From Kineosporia succinea (GTDB lineage Bacteria; Actinomycetota; Actinomycetes; Actinomycetales; Kineosporiaceae), in the NCBI RefSeq assembly GCF_030811555.1, contig NZ_JAUSQZ010000001.1, forward strand, positions 1,550,001 through 1,614,000: a stretch of 64,000 nucleotides of DNA. Direction: 5' to 3'. This document shows, piece by piece, positions 37,853 to 49,633 of the stretch. Position numbers and translations under genes: made by a program. Under the pieces are notes generated by a model. The model was not told the origin of the DNA. It ran no database searches and worked only from the letters and a program-made list of their open reading frames with translations. Positions within the stretch are counted from its first letter, which is position 1. Each line of letters starts with the position of its first letter.

Positions 37853-39868
37853 GTGACCACGCTTCTGGAGAGTTACGCCGCCGGGCACTGGTTCCGGGCG
37901 TCCGACGAGGGTGAACCCCTGCTCGACGCCACCACCGGCGAGGAGGTCGCCCGCATCTCCGCCCGCGGGCTCGACTACGCCGCGATGGTGAATCACGCCC
38001 GCTCGGTGGGCGGGCCGGCCGTGCGGGCCCTGACCTTCCACCAGCGGGCCAAGCTGATCAAGACGCTCGCGCAGTACCTGAACGAGCACAAGCCGGAGCT
38101 CTACGACCTGAGCGTGCGCACGGGCGCCACCACCCGCGACACCGCGGTGGACGTCGACGGCGGCATCGGCACTCTCTTCAGCTTCGCGTCCAAGGGCGTG
38201 CGGGAACTGCCGAACGACACCATCGCGTTCGACGGAAACCTGGAAACCCTGGGCAAGCACGGCACTTTCGTGGGCCAGCACGTCTACACCAGCAGGCCCG
38301 GTGTCACCGTGCAGATCAACGCGTTCAACTTCCCGGTCTGGGGCATGCTCGAGAAGCTGGCCCCGGCGTTCCTGGCCGGCCTGCCCTCGATCGTGAAGCC
38401 GGGCAGCCAGACGGCCTATCTGACCGAGCGCACGGTGCGGCTGATCATCGCCTCGGGAATCCTGCCCGAGGGCGCTGTGCAGCTCGTCTCGGGCAGTGCG
38501 GGTTCCCTGCTCGACGAGCTCGGCGTGCACGACAGCGTGGCCTTCACCGGCTCCGCGCACACGGCGGGCATCCTGCGGCGGCACCCGAACGTGCTCGACG
38601 GGGGCGTGCACCTGGGCGTCGAGGCCGACTCGCTGAACTGCTCGGTGCTCGGGCCCGACGTGCAGTCCGGTGATCCGGAGTTCGACCTGTTCGTGAAGGG
38701 CGTCGTCACCGAGATGACGGTGAAGGCCGGGCAGAAGTGCACGGCTATCCGGCGGGTCATCGTGCCGGCTGCGGTTGCTTCGTCCGTCTCGGACGCGCTG
38801 GCGGCGCGACTGGCCACGATCACGGTCGGCGACCCGCGCGATCCCGACGTGCGCATGGGGGCGCTGGCCAGTCTGGGGCAGCGCGACGAGGTGCGTAAGG
38901 CGGTCGAGGCGCTGCGGTCCGAGGCCGAGTTGGTCTTCGGCGATCCTTCTCGCTCGATGGGGGACGCACGGGGCGCGTTTCTCTCGCCCCTTCTGTTGCG
39001 TGCCCGGCCGGGTGCGGTGCAGCCGCACGACGTGGAGCCGTTCGGCCCGGTCAGCACCGTGCTCACCTACGACACGCTCGACGAGGCGGTGACCCTGGCG
39101 GCCCGGGGCAAGGGCAGCCTGGTCGGGTCGGTGGTCACGCACGACGGGGCGGTCGCCCGGCACCTGGTGCTCGGGCTGGCGCCCTGGCACGGCCGGATCC
39201 TGGTGCTCGACCGCGACGACGCGAAAGAGTCCACCGGGCACGGCTCTCCGCTGCCGATGCTGGTGCACGGCGGGCCGGGGCGGGCCGGGGGCGGCGAGGA
39301 GCTCGGCGGTGTCCGCGGGGTGCTCGGGCACATGCAGCGCACGGCGATCCAGGCCTCGCCCGACCAGCTCACGGCGATCACGGGGCGGTGGACGCCCGGC
39401 GCTCGGCGTCTGGCTCCTTCGGAGCACCCCTTCCGGTACTCGCTGGCTCAGCTTCAGGTGGGCCACAGCATCACCACCGAGGGCCGCACCGTCACTCTCG
39501 ACGACATCGAGCACTTCGCCGAGTTCACAGGTGACCACTTCTACGCACACACCGACGCGGAAGCGGCGGCTCGGAACCCGCTCTTCGGCGGCATCGTGGC
39601 CCACGGCTACCTGGTGGTCTCGCTGGCGGCCGGGCTGTTCGTCGACCCGGCGCCGGGTCCGGTGCTGGCCAACTTCGGGGTCGACGGCCTGCGGTTCCTC
39701 ACCCCGGTCAAGGTCGGCGACACCATCTCGGTGCAGCTCACGGTCAAGCAGATCACGCCGCGCAACAGTGCCGACTACGGCGAGGTGCGTTGGGACGCCG
39801 TGGTCACCAACCAGGACGGGTCGCCGGTGGCGACCTACGACGTGCTGACGCTGGTGGCCAAGTCATGA
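37853..39868 (+). CDS. paaZ: Bifunctional oxepin-CoA hydrolase / 3-oxo-5,6-dehydrosuberyl-CoA semialdehyde dehydrogenase PaaZ
   Basis: 671 residues, two fused domains. The N-terminal ~525 residues are an aldehyde dehydrogenase with the catalytic cysteine in VKAGQKCTAIRR and a glutamate in GVEADSLNC. The C-terminal ~145 residues are a MaoC-type (R)-hydratase with the Asp/His pair in FTGDHFYAHTD and GIVAHGYL. It opens the oxepin ring and oxidises the resulting aldehyde. The GTG at 37853 has AAAGGGG upstream. It is divergent from paaA and overlaps paaG by 4 bp. Confidence 0.95.
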   Translation: MTTLLESYAAGHWFRASDEGEPLLDATTGEEVARISARGLDYAAMVNHARSVGGPAVRALTFHQRAKLIKTLAQYLNEHKPELYDLSVRTGATTRDTAVDVDGGIGTLFSFASKGVRELPNDTIAFDGNLETLGKHGTFVGQHVYTSRPGVTVQINAFNFPVWGMLEKLAPAFLAGLPSIVKPGSQTAYLTERTVRLIIASGILPEGAVQLVSGSAGSLLDELGVHDSVAFTGSAHTAGILRRHPNVLDGGVHLGVEADSLNCSVLGPDVQSGDPEFDLFVKGVVTEMTVKAGQKCTAIRRVIVPAAVASSVSDALAARLATITVGDPRDPDVRMGALASLGQRDEVRKAVEALRSEAELVFGDPSRSMGDARGAFLSPLLLRARPGAVQPHDVEPFGPVSTVLTYDTLDEAVTLAARGKGSLVGSVVTHDGAVARHLVLGLAPWHGRILVLDRDDAKESTGHGSPLPMLVHGGPGRAGGGEELGGVRGVLGHMQRTAIQASPDQLTAITGRWTPGARRLAPSEHPFRYSLAQLQVGHSITTEGRTVTLDDIEHFAEFTGDHFYAHTDAEAAARNPLFGGIVAHGYLVVSLAAGLFVDPAPGPVLANFGVDGLRFLTPVKVGDTISVQLTVKQITPRNSADYGEVRWDAVVTNQDGSPVATYDVLTLVAKS

Positions 39869-40634
39869 CGGTCACGGTGTCGCGGGAGGGGGCGGTCGCG
39901 GTGGTGACCATCGACCGCCCCCGGCGCCGCAACGCCCTCGATGCCGTCACGAAGAAGGCCCTGCGTGCCGCCCTCGTCTCCGTGGCCGAGGCGCCCGACG
40001 TGCGGGCGGTGGTCCTGACCGGTGCCGGCGGTTCGTTCTGCGGTGGGCAGGACCTGGCCGAGCACGCCGCCGCGCTGGCGGCCGACGCCTCACACGCCTT
40101 CGACACGGTCGAGGCCGACTACGCCCCGATCGTCACGGCGCTGGCCACGATGCCGAAGCCGGTGATCGCGGCGGTGTCCGGCACCTGCGTGGGAGCCGGC
40201 CTGGCCCTGGCCCTGGCCTGCGACCTGCGGGTGTTCGCCGACGACGCGGTGCTGTCCACGGCCTTCACCGCGATCGGCCTGACCTGTGACTCCGGCCTGT
40301 CGCTGACCCTGACCCGTTCGGTGGGCGAGTCGAGGGCGAAGGAGCTCCTGCTGCTGGGGTCGTCGTTCAGCCCGGCCGAGGCGGTGTCGTGGGGCGTGGC
40401 GGGGTCGGTGGTGCCCGGCTCTGAGGTGCTTTCGGAGGCGTCGTCCCTGGCCGGCCGATTGGCAGCCGGCCCGACCCGGGCCTACGCCGAGACGAAGAGC
40501 CTGGTGAACAGCGCCCTCCTGGCCGAGGTTCTGCACCGGGAGGCGCTGGCCCAGGCCCGTCTGGGACTCAGCCACGACCACCCGGCGGCGGTCTCGGCGT
40601 TCCTCGCCAAGGAGCGTCCGTCGTTCGAAGGCCG

Positions 40635-40638
<4 letters not shown>
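39865..40638 (+). CDS. paaG: 1,2-epoxyphenylacetyl-CoA isomerase PaaG
   Basis: 257 residues of the crotonase family. GSFCGGQDLAEHA matches the GQDL of PaaG; the usual hydratase glutamate is absent, with LTCDSGLSL in its place carrying the PaaG-type aspartate; the tail AAVSAFLAKERPSFEGR resembles the PaaG end. It converts the ring epoxide to the oxepin. The ATG overlaps the paaZ stop by 4 bp. Its stop overlaps the end of mntH on the other strand. Confidence 0.82.
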
Positions 40639-42844
<2,206 letters not shown>

Positions 42845-44992
42845 TCAGAGCATGCAGGAGACGCAGCCCTCGACCTCGGTGCCCTCGAGGGCGAGCTGCC
42901 GGAGCCGGATGTAGTACAGCGTCTTGATGCCCTTGCGCCACGCGTAGATCTGGGCCTTGTTGATGTCGCGGGTGGTGGCGGTGTCCTTGAAGAACAGCGT
43001 CAGCGACAGACCCTGGTCGACGTGCTGCGTCGCCTCGGCGTAGGTGTCGACGATCTTCTCGAAGCCGATCTCGTACGCGTCCTGGTAGTACTCCAGGTTG
43101 TCGTTCGTCATGAACGGCGCCGGGTAGTACACGCGGCCGAGCTTGCCCTCCTTGCGGATCTCGATCTTGGAGACGATCGGGTGGATCGAGGAGGTCGAGT
43201 TGTTGATGTACGAGATCGAGCCGGTCGGCGGAACCGCCTGCAGGTTCTGGTTGTACAGGCCGTGCTCGCGCACCGACTCGGCGAGTTCCGCCCAGTCCGC
43301 CTGCGTCGGGATGGTGACCGACGCGTCCGCGAACATCTGCCTGACGCGAGCGGTCTTCGGCTCCCAGGTCTTCGTCACGTACTTCTCGAAGTACGAGCCG
43401 TCGGCGTACTTCGACTTCTCGAAACCGGCGAAGCGCGAGTTCCGCTCCTTGGCGAGCAGATTCGAGGCACGGTAGGCGTGGTACGCCACCGTGTAGAAGT
43501 AGATGTTCGTGAAGTCCAGGCCCTCTTCGGAGCCGTAGAAGACCCGCTCACGCGCCAGGTACCCGTGCAGGTTCATCTGGCCCAGGCCGATGGCGTGACC
43601 GCCGGCGTTGGCCCGCTTGATCGAGGGGACCGACTCGATGGACGTCTGGTCGGACACCGCGGTCAGCGCGCGGATCGCGGTCTCGATGGTGCGGCCGAAG
43701 TCGGGCGAGTCCATCGTCAGCGCGATGTTGAGAGAGCCCAGGTTGCAGGAGATGTCGCGGCCGATGTGGTCGTACGACAGGTCCGTGTTGAACGTGGACG
43801 GCGTGGAGACCTGGAGGATCTCGGAGCACAGGTTGGAGTGCGTGATCCGGCCCTCGATCGGGTTCTCCCGGTTCGCCGTGTCCTCGAAAAGGATGTACGG
43901 GTAGCCGGATTCGAACTGCAGCTCGGCGAGGGTCTGGAAGAAGTCCCGGGCGTTGATCTTCTTCTTCTTGATCTGGCCGTTGTCGACCATGTCCCGGTAG
44001 TTCTCGCTGATGCTCACGTCGGCGAAGGGCTTTCCATAGACGCGCTCCACGTCGTACGGCGAGAACAGGTACATGTCCTCGTTCTTCTTCGCCAGCTCGA
44101 ACGTGATGTCCGGGATGACGACGCCCAGCGAGAGCGTCTTGATCCGGATCTTCTCGTCCGCGTTCTCCCGCTTGGTGTCGAGGAACTGCATGATGTCGGG
44201 GTGGTGCGCGTGCAGGTACACTGCGCCCGCGCCCTGACGCGCGCCGAGCTGGTTGGCGTACGAGAACGAGTCCTCGAGCAGCTTCATCACCGGAATGACG
44301 CCGGACGACTGGTTCTCGATGTGCTTGATCGGGGCGCCGTGCTCACGGATGTTGCTCAGGAGCAGGGCCACACCACCGCCGCGCTTGGACAGCTGCAGGG
44401 CGGAGTTGATGCCGCGGGCGATCGACTCCATGTTGTCTTCGATACGCAGAAGGAAGCAGGAGACCGGCTCACCGCGCTGGGCCTTGCCCAGGTTGAGGAA
44501 GGTCGGGGTAGCCGGCTGGAAACGGCCGGAGACGATCTCGTCCACCAGCTGCAGGGCGAACTCCTCGTTGCCCTCGGCCAGGGCCAGCGCCACCATCGCG
44601 ACCCGGTCTTCGAAGCGCTCCAGGTAACGCTTGCCGTCGAACGTCTTCAGCGTGTACGAGGTGTAGTACTTGAACGCGCCGAGGAAGGTCGGGAACCGGA
44701 ACTTCTTCGAATAGGCGTGCTGGTAAAGACGCTTGATGAACGCGCGGTCGTACTTCTCGAGCGTCTCAGGCTCGTAGTACTTGTTCTCGACCAGGTAGTC
44801 GAGCTTCTCGTCGAGGTCGTGGAAGAACACCGTGTTCTGGTTCACGTGCTGCAGGAAGTACTGCCGCGCCGCTTCCCGGTCTTTCTCGAACTGGATCTCG
44901 CCGCTGGGACCGTAGAGGTTCAGCATGGCATTCAGCGAGTGGTAGTCGAGGCTGACCGGATTGGTCTCGATGACCTGGAGGTCGTCCTTCAC
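42845..44992 (-). CDS. nrdE: Class Ib ribonucleotide reductase, large subunit NrdE
   Basis: 715 residues. Family segments include [41 protein letters not shown], the catalytic loop SNLCSEILQ, and the C-terminal CVSCML redox pair for NrdH. It reduces ribonucleoside diphosphates. The GTG at 44992 overlaps the nrdI stop as GTGA and gives the proper N-terminus; the frame stays open upstream but there overlaps nrdI. Confidence 0.96.
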   Translation of the reverse strand: MKDDLQVIETNPVSLDYHSLNAMLNLYGPSGEIQFEKDREAARQYFLQHVNQNTVFFHDLDEKLDYLVENKYYEPETLEKYDRAFIKRLYQHAYSKKFRFPTFLGAFKYYTSYTLKTFDGKRYLERFEDRVAMVALALAEGNEEFALQLVDEIVSGRFQPATPTFLNLGKAQRGEPVSCFLLRIEDNMESIARGINSALQLSKRGGGVALLLSNIREHGAPIKHIENQSSGVIPVMKLLEDSFSYANQLGARQGAGAVYLHAHHPDIMQFLDTKRENADEKIRIKTLSLGVVIPDITFELAKKNEDMYLFSPYDVERVYGKPFADVSISENYRDMVDNGQIKKKKINARDFFQTLAELQFESGYPYILFEDTANRENPIEGRITHSNLCSEILQVSTPSTFNTDLSYDHIGRDISCNLGSLNIALTMDSPDFGRTIETAIRALTAVSDQTSIESVPSIKRANAGGHAIGLGQMNLHGYLARERVFYGSEEGLDFTNIYFYTVAYHAYRASNLLAKERNSRFAGFEKSKYADGSYFEKYVTKTWEPKTARVRQMFADASVTIPTQADWAELAESVREHGLYNQNLQAVPPTGSISYINNSTSSIHPIVSKIEIRKEGKLGRVYYPAPFMTNDNLEYYQDAYEIGFEKIVDTYAEATQHVDQGLSLTLFFKDTATTRDINKAQIYAWRKGIKTLYYIRLRQLALEGTEVEGCVSCML

Positions 44993-45396
44993 ACCGGCTG
45001 TCGTTGCCAAAATCGTTCCAATCCCTCGCGGACGCGTTCCACGTCCTCGGTCGTTCCCATGAGCTCGAAGGCGAACAGGTAAGGCACCTGACACTTCGCC
45101 GCGATGATGTCACCGGCGATGCAGTACGCAGTGCCGAAATTCGTGTTCCCCGCCGCGATCACGCCGCGAATGAGTGAGCGGTTGACCTCGTCGTTGAGGA
45201 ACCGGATCACCTGCCGGGGAACCGCGCCACCGTCGTTGCCACCGCCGTAGGTCGGCACCACGAGCACGTAGGGCTCCTGGGCGTGCAGGAAGGGGTCTGT
45301 GGGCCGGAGCGGGATGCGCTCGGCGGGCAGGTCCAGCTTCTGCACGAAGCGGTGGGTGTTCTCGGAGGCGCTGGAAAAATAGACCAGCCTGGTCAA
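44989..45396 (-). CDS. nrdI: Class Ib ribonucleotide reductase flavodoxin NrdI
   Basis: 135 residues, flavodoxin-like. [18 protein letters not shown] is the FMN phosphate loop, and [18 protein letters not shown] and [10 protein letters not shown] bind the flavin. NrdI generates the oxidant that activates the manganese centre of NrdF. The start is a TTG at 45396, 1 bp after the nrdH stop; its stop overlaps nrdE. Confidence 0.95.
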   Translation of the reverse strand: MTRLVYFSSASENTHRFVQKLDLPAERIPLRPTDPFLHAQEPYVLVVPTYGGGNDGGAVPRQVIRFLNDEVNRSLIRGVIAAGNTNFGTAYCIAGDIIAAKCQVPYLFAFELMGTTEDVERVREGLERFWQRQPV

Positions 45397-45397
45397 T

Positions 45398-45643
45398 TCA
45401 GGCTACGGCGGCCGCGGCCTGAACCACCAGCGCGCGGATGCGGTCGGGGCGGTAGCCCGACCAGTGGTCCTCGCCGGCCACCACGACGGGGGCCTGGAGG
45501 TAACCCAGCGACAGCACGTGCTCGCGGGCCGCGTCGTCCTGCGTGATGTCGATGACCTCGTAGGCGAGGCCGGACTTCTCCAGGGCGCGCTTGGTCGCGT
45601 CACACTGCACGCAGGCCGGCTTGCTGTAAACGGTAATCGTCAT
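45398..45643 (-). CDS. nrdH: Glutaredoxin-like protein NrdH
   Basis: 81 residues. [21 protein letters not shown] carries the CVQC redox pair; [11 protein letters not shown] near the end is the NrdH signature. It donates electrons to NrdE. The ATG at 45643 is the first gene of the operon and lies downstream of a cobalamin riboswitch. Confidence 0.96.
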   Translation of the reverse strand: MTITVYSKPACVQCDATKRALEKSGLAYEVIDITQDDAAREHVLSLGYLQAPVVVAGEDHWSGYRPDRIRALVVQAAAAVA

Positions 45644-45769
45644 AGGGCACATCCCGATCGTCATGAAAGTCAGGAGCGCGGGGGTGGTTCCCGGGGAAGA
45701 CAGCGCTGTATGGCTTATCACCCGGCACCGTCCCTCGCGGCTCCACGGACGCGCGCCGCCCCAAGGGGC

Positions 45770-45985
45770 GACGCACATCACTGGCAGGTCTTCGGACTCG
45801 CGGGCGCGCGCCGAGGCGCATCTAGTGGCCGTCGCTTCCCGGGCGCCGAGGGCGCCCAGTGCTGTTGACGGCGGTCGTTCCCGCTCACCGCTGCGGGGCA
45901 GTCCCGGATTCACGCCGGGTTCCCTCTTACGACGCCCTACCTGGCCGGCAGGGCGAACCAGCAACAGGGAGCACCATATGCCGTG
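45770..45985 (-). ncRNA. Cobalamin (B12) riboswitch upstream of nrdHIEF
   Basis: On the minus strand the order of conserved elements is GGTGC (ending near 45975), GAGGGAACCCGGCGTGAATCC, GGGACTGCCCCGCAGCGGTGA, GGGAACGACCGCC and the B12 box AGTCCGAAGACCTGCC (45783-45798). This is the standard actinobacterial cobalamin-riboswitch core. About 130 nt separate the B12 box from the nrdH start and should hold the expression platform. Ends are approximate. Confidence 0.9.
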
Positions 45986-46017
45986 CGCCCCCCTTCTCGC
46001 GACACAACATGTTGTGG
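45971..46017. promoter_or_regulatory. Two candidate NrdR boxes in the nrdH promoter
   Basis: GCACCATATGCCGTGC (45971-45986) and ACACAACATGTTGTGG (46002-46017) both resemble the 16-bp NrdR-box palindrome. Their centres are 31 bp apart, three helical turns, the spacing usual for NrdR pairs. The first box abuts the riboswitch 5' end, so it probably overlaps the promoter. Confidence 0.65.
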
Positions 46018-46162
46018 GCGTGTCGGATCCTCTGTCCGGACACTGGTAATTCTGGACCCGCTGTGATCAAGCATCACCAGGCGGCGACCGATGCATCAGC
46101 GACCCCACCTTGAGGGGCCGATCGGGTGGCATCGATGTCAGGAGCTTGGTGGTGGGCGCAGC

Positions 46163-47251
46163 GTGATCGACCGGCACCGCGTACGTAACCTGACGAGCGC
46201 AGCCGTGCTGATCCTGGCGGCGGCCTGTTCCTCCTCCAGCGGCTACGTGACGTCGGCGGACCCTGCGGACGCCCCAGCCTACGCGGCTCCCCCGCGCGTC
46301 CCGGACGTGACCAAGCCCACCGTCACACCGAGGAAGAAACTCCATAAGGGACGCGTACGCCTGGCTTTCGCGGGTGACGTCCATTTCCAGGGGGCGTCGG
46401 CGAGCGCATTGGGGGGCGACATCGGCAGCGCCGGAAAGATTCTGTCGAAGGCCGATCTGGCGGTGGTGAATCTGGAGACCGCGATCACCTCCGGGGGTAC
46501 GGCCGAGCCCAAGCAGTACACGTTCCGGTCGCCTTCTTCGGGGCTGACGGCTTTGCGCCGGAATGGCGTGGACGTGGTCACGGTGGCGAACAATCACGGA
46601 ATGGATTACGGGCGCACCGGTCTGGAAGACACACTGAAGGCCGGAAAGCGCTCGGGAATGCCGATGATCGGGGCCGGGCTGAACGCCGACCAGGCTTTCA
46701 CGCCCTATCGCCGCACGATTCACGGGGTGCGTCTTTCGGTCTTCGGGGCGACGGACGTGCTCGACAGCTTCGCCACGTCGTCCTGGCCGGCGACCACCTC
46801 GCGACCCGGGCTGGCGTCGTCCAAGGACCCGGCCCGGCTCCTGAGAGCGGTGCGTGAGGCTTCCTTGACGGATGTCGTTGTGGTGGTGCTGCATTGGGGT
46901 GTGGAGCGGCAGTCCTGCCCGTCGGCGCGGCAGCGTGAGCTGGCTGCGTCACTGACGTCGGCGGGGGCGAGTGTGGTGGTGGGCAGCCACGCGCACGTGC
47001 TCGAGCCGGCGGTGCGGTCGGGGCGGACAGCGGTTCATTACGGGCTGGGCAATTTCGTCTTCTACGCCCGGGGTGGGGCCGGTGCGGAGACGGGGGTCTA
47101 CAACGTCGTGGTGGATCGGGGCGGTGTGGTGAGTACGTCGTGGGTTCCGGCCCGTATCAATGGTGGACGCCCGGAACTGTTGCGTGGTTCGGTCGCCGAG
47201 GCGGCGGTTGCGGCGCAGAAGGCCCTGACCTCGCGCTGCGGCGTGATCTGA
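46163..47251 (+). CDS. CapA-family lipoprotein (poly-gamma-glutamate synthesis-type, metallophosphatase fold)
   Basis: About 362 residues. A lipoprotein signal peptide ends in the lipobox LAAAC (about residue 22). The CapA domain follows: LAFAGDVHFQG (metal-binding Asp/His), VVNLETAITSGG, TVANNHGMDYG, VLHWGVE, VVGSHAHVLEP and YGLGNFVF, all conserved motifs. CapA proteins belong to the calcineurin-like phosphoesterase superfamily; whether this one acts on polyglutamate is unknown. The GTG at 46163 gives the signal peptide; the frame is open further upstream without a better site. Confidence 0.85.
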   Translation: MIDRHRVRNLTSAAVLILAAACSSSSGYVTSADPADAPAYAAPPRVPDVTKPTVTPRKKLHKGRVRLAFAGDVHFQGASASALGGDIGSAGKILSKADLAVVNLETAITSGGTAEPKQYTFRSPSSGLTALRRNGVDVVTVANNHGMDYGRTGLEDTLKAGKRSGMPMIGAGLNADQAFTPYRRTIHGVRLSVFGATDVLDSFATSSWPATTSRPGLASSKDPARLLRAVREASLTDVVVVVLHWGVERQSCPSARQRELAASLTSAGASVVVGSHAHVLEPAVRSGRTAVHYGLGNFVFYARGGAGAETGVYNVVVDRGGVVSTSWVPARINGGRPELLRGSVAEAAVAAQKALTSRCGVI

Positions 47252-47290
47252 TCCGGCCGTCTCGTTCGTGACGTGCACGGCTTGCAGGGG

Positions 47291-48142
47291 TCAAGAGACC
47301 AGCCGGGTCTCGGCCGTCAGCACCTCAAGGGTGCTGCCCGGACTGTCGACGCTGGCGGTCCCGTCGACGGGAAGCCAGGGGCCTCCCGCAACCGAGTACT
47401 CACCGCGGAAGATGGTGGTGAGCTCGACCCGCTGCGGCCCCGCCTCCAGATACACGTGTGCAGTTCGCAACTCGGGATACGGCGCCCCGGCATCGCTGGT
47501 GATCCGTGTGTCCCCGTCGCCGTAGCTCCACCGGAACTCGTACGGCTCGGCCCGCACGCGCACCGGCTGGCCCAGAAGTTCGGTGGGCAGCGTAACCACA
47601 GCACCATCGGTGTAGAGGTTGGTCGGGATGTTGACGAGGGTGCGGCGGTTCGGCGGCTGGACGACGATCGGTGACGCGAGCAGCGGCAGACGCCGGAAGT
47701 CCTCAGCGGTGAGCACGGGCACGATCGGCCGTGGCTCGCCGGGTTCGGTGCGCCCGAGGCAGACGTAGGCGCCGGTGGAGGTCCAGTTGCTGGTACCGGC
47801 GGGGGCGGTGAAGACCCAGTAGCCGATCTCGGTTGATTCGGCGGTGTCCGCGCACAGAGCCAGGGCGCCACCGCAGAGCACCGTTTCGCTCCGGGTGGGA
47901 CTGTTGCCCTCACAAGCGGGAACGTAGGTCTGGATGAAGCGAGGTTTCGCCGATGCAGCAGCAGGGCGCCGTGCCCCATGCCCTCCGCCGGTCTGCCTCC
48001 AGCCGTCGAGGGAAATTGTGTCGTCGTCACCGCGGGACTTGATGCTTCCGACACCCGGTTCGTCAGCCGCAGCCGGTGCCGCAACGCCGAGGGCCATGAC
48101 CATCATGACGAGAGCGAGCACGGGCAGGCGAAGAACAGTCAT
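47291..48142 (-). CDS. Secreted protein of a duplicated lipoprotein/secreted pair (copy 1)
   Basis: 283 residues with a signal peptide (LRLPVLALVMMVMALGVAAPAAADE). The mature part has four cysteines (for example YVPACEGNS and YVCLGR) and a C-terminal segment, RWSYGDGDTRITSDAGAPYP, with the YGDG of PKD-like domains. A close relative of the same length is at 56445-57296 (shared RTLVNIPTNLYT, LTAEDFRRLPL, GEYSVAGGPWLPVDGTA). The start overlaps the lipoprotein stop by one base (TGATG). Function unknown; likely extracellular. Confidence 0.8.
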   Translation of the reverse strand: MTVLRLPVLALVMMVMALGVAAPAAADEPGVGSIKSRGDDDTISLDGWRQTGGGHGARRPAAASAKPRFIQTYVPACEGNSPTRSETVLCGGALALCADTAESTEIGYWVFTAPAGTSNWTSTGAYVCLGRTEPGEPRPIVPVLTAEDFRRLPLLASPIVVQPPNRRTLVNIPTNLYTDGAVVTLPTELLGQPVRVRAEPYEFRWSYGDGDTRITSDAGAPYPELRTAHVYLEAGPQRVELTTIFRGEYSVAGGPWLPVDGTASVDSPGSTLEVLTAETRLVS

Positions 48143-48687
48143 CAGTCGGCATCAATGCTCACGCCGTGCACCATCCAGGCCCCGTCGGTCCACGCCAGGC
48201 CCATGACCGCGCCGGCATCACGAATCTCCGCCACCGGCGTCTCTTTTCCGGTTTTCGCGATCACGGTCCCGGCCACCTGCTTGATCTCGGCCGCGACAAG
48301 AATGCGCGTCGGCTTCTCGACCGGCGGGACGGACATCGATTCGACCGAGATCTGGCCGCCCTCGCGCCTCGCGCCCGTCTGGGCGAACTGGGTGAGCTCA
48401 TCGCCCACCGAGGCGCAGAACTTGCAGGCCGGCTCGCTGAGGCTGCCGAGGAGCGCCGAGTCGGACTCTTCGTAGCTGTAGTTGTAGACAGCCCAGAAGT
48501 AGCGGGCGAAATCCTCCGCGCCTTCGGCATTGCGCTTGTCTGCCGGCCTGACCGGAGGCGTCACGGCGGACTCTGGGGTTGCTGAGGTGGGTGGCGAAAC
48601 TGATGTCGCCAGAGTGGGACTCGACTCTCCACCATCCCCGGTGCAGGCCGCCACCCCCCAAAACCCCAGCCAGCACAACAGTAACAA
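48142..48687 (-). CDS. DUF6318-like lipoprotein, reading frame broken in the signal peptide (copy 1)
   Basis: 181 residues from a TTG at 48687. The body (FARYFWAVYNYSYEE, LSEPACKFCASVGDEL) matches the intact copy at 55888-56445, and I associate it with the actinobacterial DUF6318 family (from memory). Compared with that copy, a run of six G (48654-48659, minus strand) holds one extra base. The original start, ATG at 48700 with its conserved leader MRVLVVTVVLAGVLG, is therefore out of frame with the body; the alternative frame still makes a short hydrophobic leader ending GVAAC. It is either a weakened gene, a phase-variable one, or a sequencing error. Confidence 0.65.
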   Translation of the reverse strand: MLLLCWLGFWGVAACTGDGGESSPTLATSVSPPTSATPESAVTPPVRPADKRNAEGAEDFARYFWAVYNYSYEESDSALLGSLSEPACKFCASVGDELTQFAQTGARREGGQISVESMSVPPVEKPTRILVAAEIKQVAGTVIAKTGKETPVAEIRDAGAVMGLAWTDGAWMVHGVSIDAD

Positions 48688-48771
48688 CGAGCACTCGCAT
48701 CTGAATCTCTCCCCCGATCATGCAAGGAGAGTAGCCAGCCGCCGTCCCAAACGCCCGCCTCGCTCCGAAAC

Positions 48772-48780
48772 TGTGGATAA
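48772..48780 (-). promoter_or_regulatory. DnaA-box-like site upstream of copy 1
   Basis: TTATCCACA on the minus strand, 72 bp before the ATG at 48700. The same nonamer lies at the equivalent place before copy 2 (55807-55815) within otherwise conserved upstream sequence. Confidence 0.5.
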
Positions 48781-48817
48781 CTCTGGACGCAGAATTGGGG
48801 AGCCGCCCAGGCGGGAC

Positions 48818-49633
48818 TCAGGCCCCGTCCACCAGAAGCCGCCAGGAACTGTAGGTTCGCCGCTGTGTGTCGCGAGCCAGAGAGCGCCAGGCTCGGTGCT
48901 CCTCGTCCGCGAGCTGCCGGTCAGCCGTTCGTAACCGCCGCGGGTCCGAGCCGGTGAGCTGAGTGCGCAGCTTCAGGGGGTCGTCGATCAGCGATGCCAG
49001 GAAGGCAACATCCATCAGGTGCCGCTCCGGGGCGGGCAAGCGGGTCGCATCCGCTTTCAGCAGCAGAGCACCGAGCAGGCTGGGGATGGGCACGAGCGCC
49101 TCCCGGCCATTGTGCTCGACCGACACGAACTCGGTTCGCTGCAGGGCCTGCGTTCCTCCGGGCACTTCGATCGTCGTCCTCGGCCCTGCGGTTCGAAGGT
49201 CCGACTGCTTCGGAGGATGATCCGGGGCCAGGACATCGATGACGAGCCTGCCTTTGGTGAAGCGATGGCCGGACGTGTGCATCTCCTCGACCTCGAACCC
49301 TAGAGAGCGCACCGTACGAGCGCAGCGGACGACAGCGTCACGATGCAGGTAGATGTTCGAGAGGACATCGAGATCGTCGGACGTCCGCGGCGCCGGGACA
49401 CCGACGATCGCCGCCCGGAACGCGACCATCTGTCCTCCGATGAGGCACCACTCCGTCGGGCGCAGGACTAGCGCGAGGTCGAGCAGGACGGACCAGATGT
49501 CTTCCGAACCGTCAGGACGTGAGGCCAGGACGATCCGGGCGTCGACAATGCGCTCCGACACCGCTCGACGCGCTTCCTCATCAGTCACCGCGGTCGCCCG
49601 CTCGACGGTTCGACGCGGCTTGCCGCCACTCAT
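48818..49633 (-). CDS. AbiEii-like nucleotidyltransferase
   Basis: About 271 residues. WCLIGGQMVAFRAA followed by RTSDDLDVLSN is the nucleotidyltransferase core (GG...DxD); LLLKADATRL and RHLMDVAFLASL further on also fit AbiEii/AbiGii-type proteins. Such proteins are often the toxin of a two-gene toxin-antitoxin pair, modifying nucleotides or tRNA. The ATG at 49633 has a GGAG 11 bp upstream and overlaps the HTH gene by 53 bp; a GTG at 49588 would overlap by 8 bp instead. A remnant of its C-terminus occurs at 55663-55748. Confidence 0.72.
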   Translation of the reverse strand: MSGGKPRRTVERATAVTDEEARRAVSERIVDARIVLASRPDGSEDIWSVLLDLALVLRPTEWCLIGGQMVAFRAAIVGVPAPRTSDDLDVLSNIYLHRDAVVRCARTVRSLGFEVEEMHTSGHRFTKGRLVIDVLAPDHPPKQSDLRTAGPRTTIEVPGGTQALQRTEFVSVEHNGREALVPIPSLLGALLLKADATRLPAPERHLMDVAFLASLIDDPLKLRTQLTGSDPRRLRTADRQLADEEHRAWRSLARDTQRRTYSSWRLLVDGA

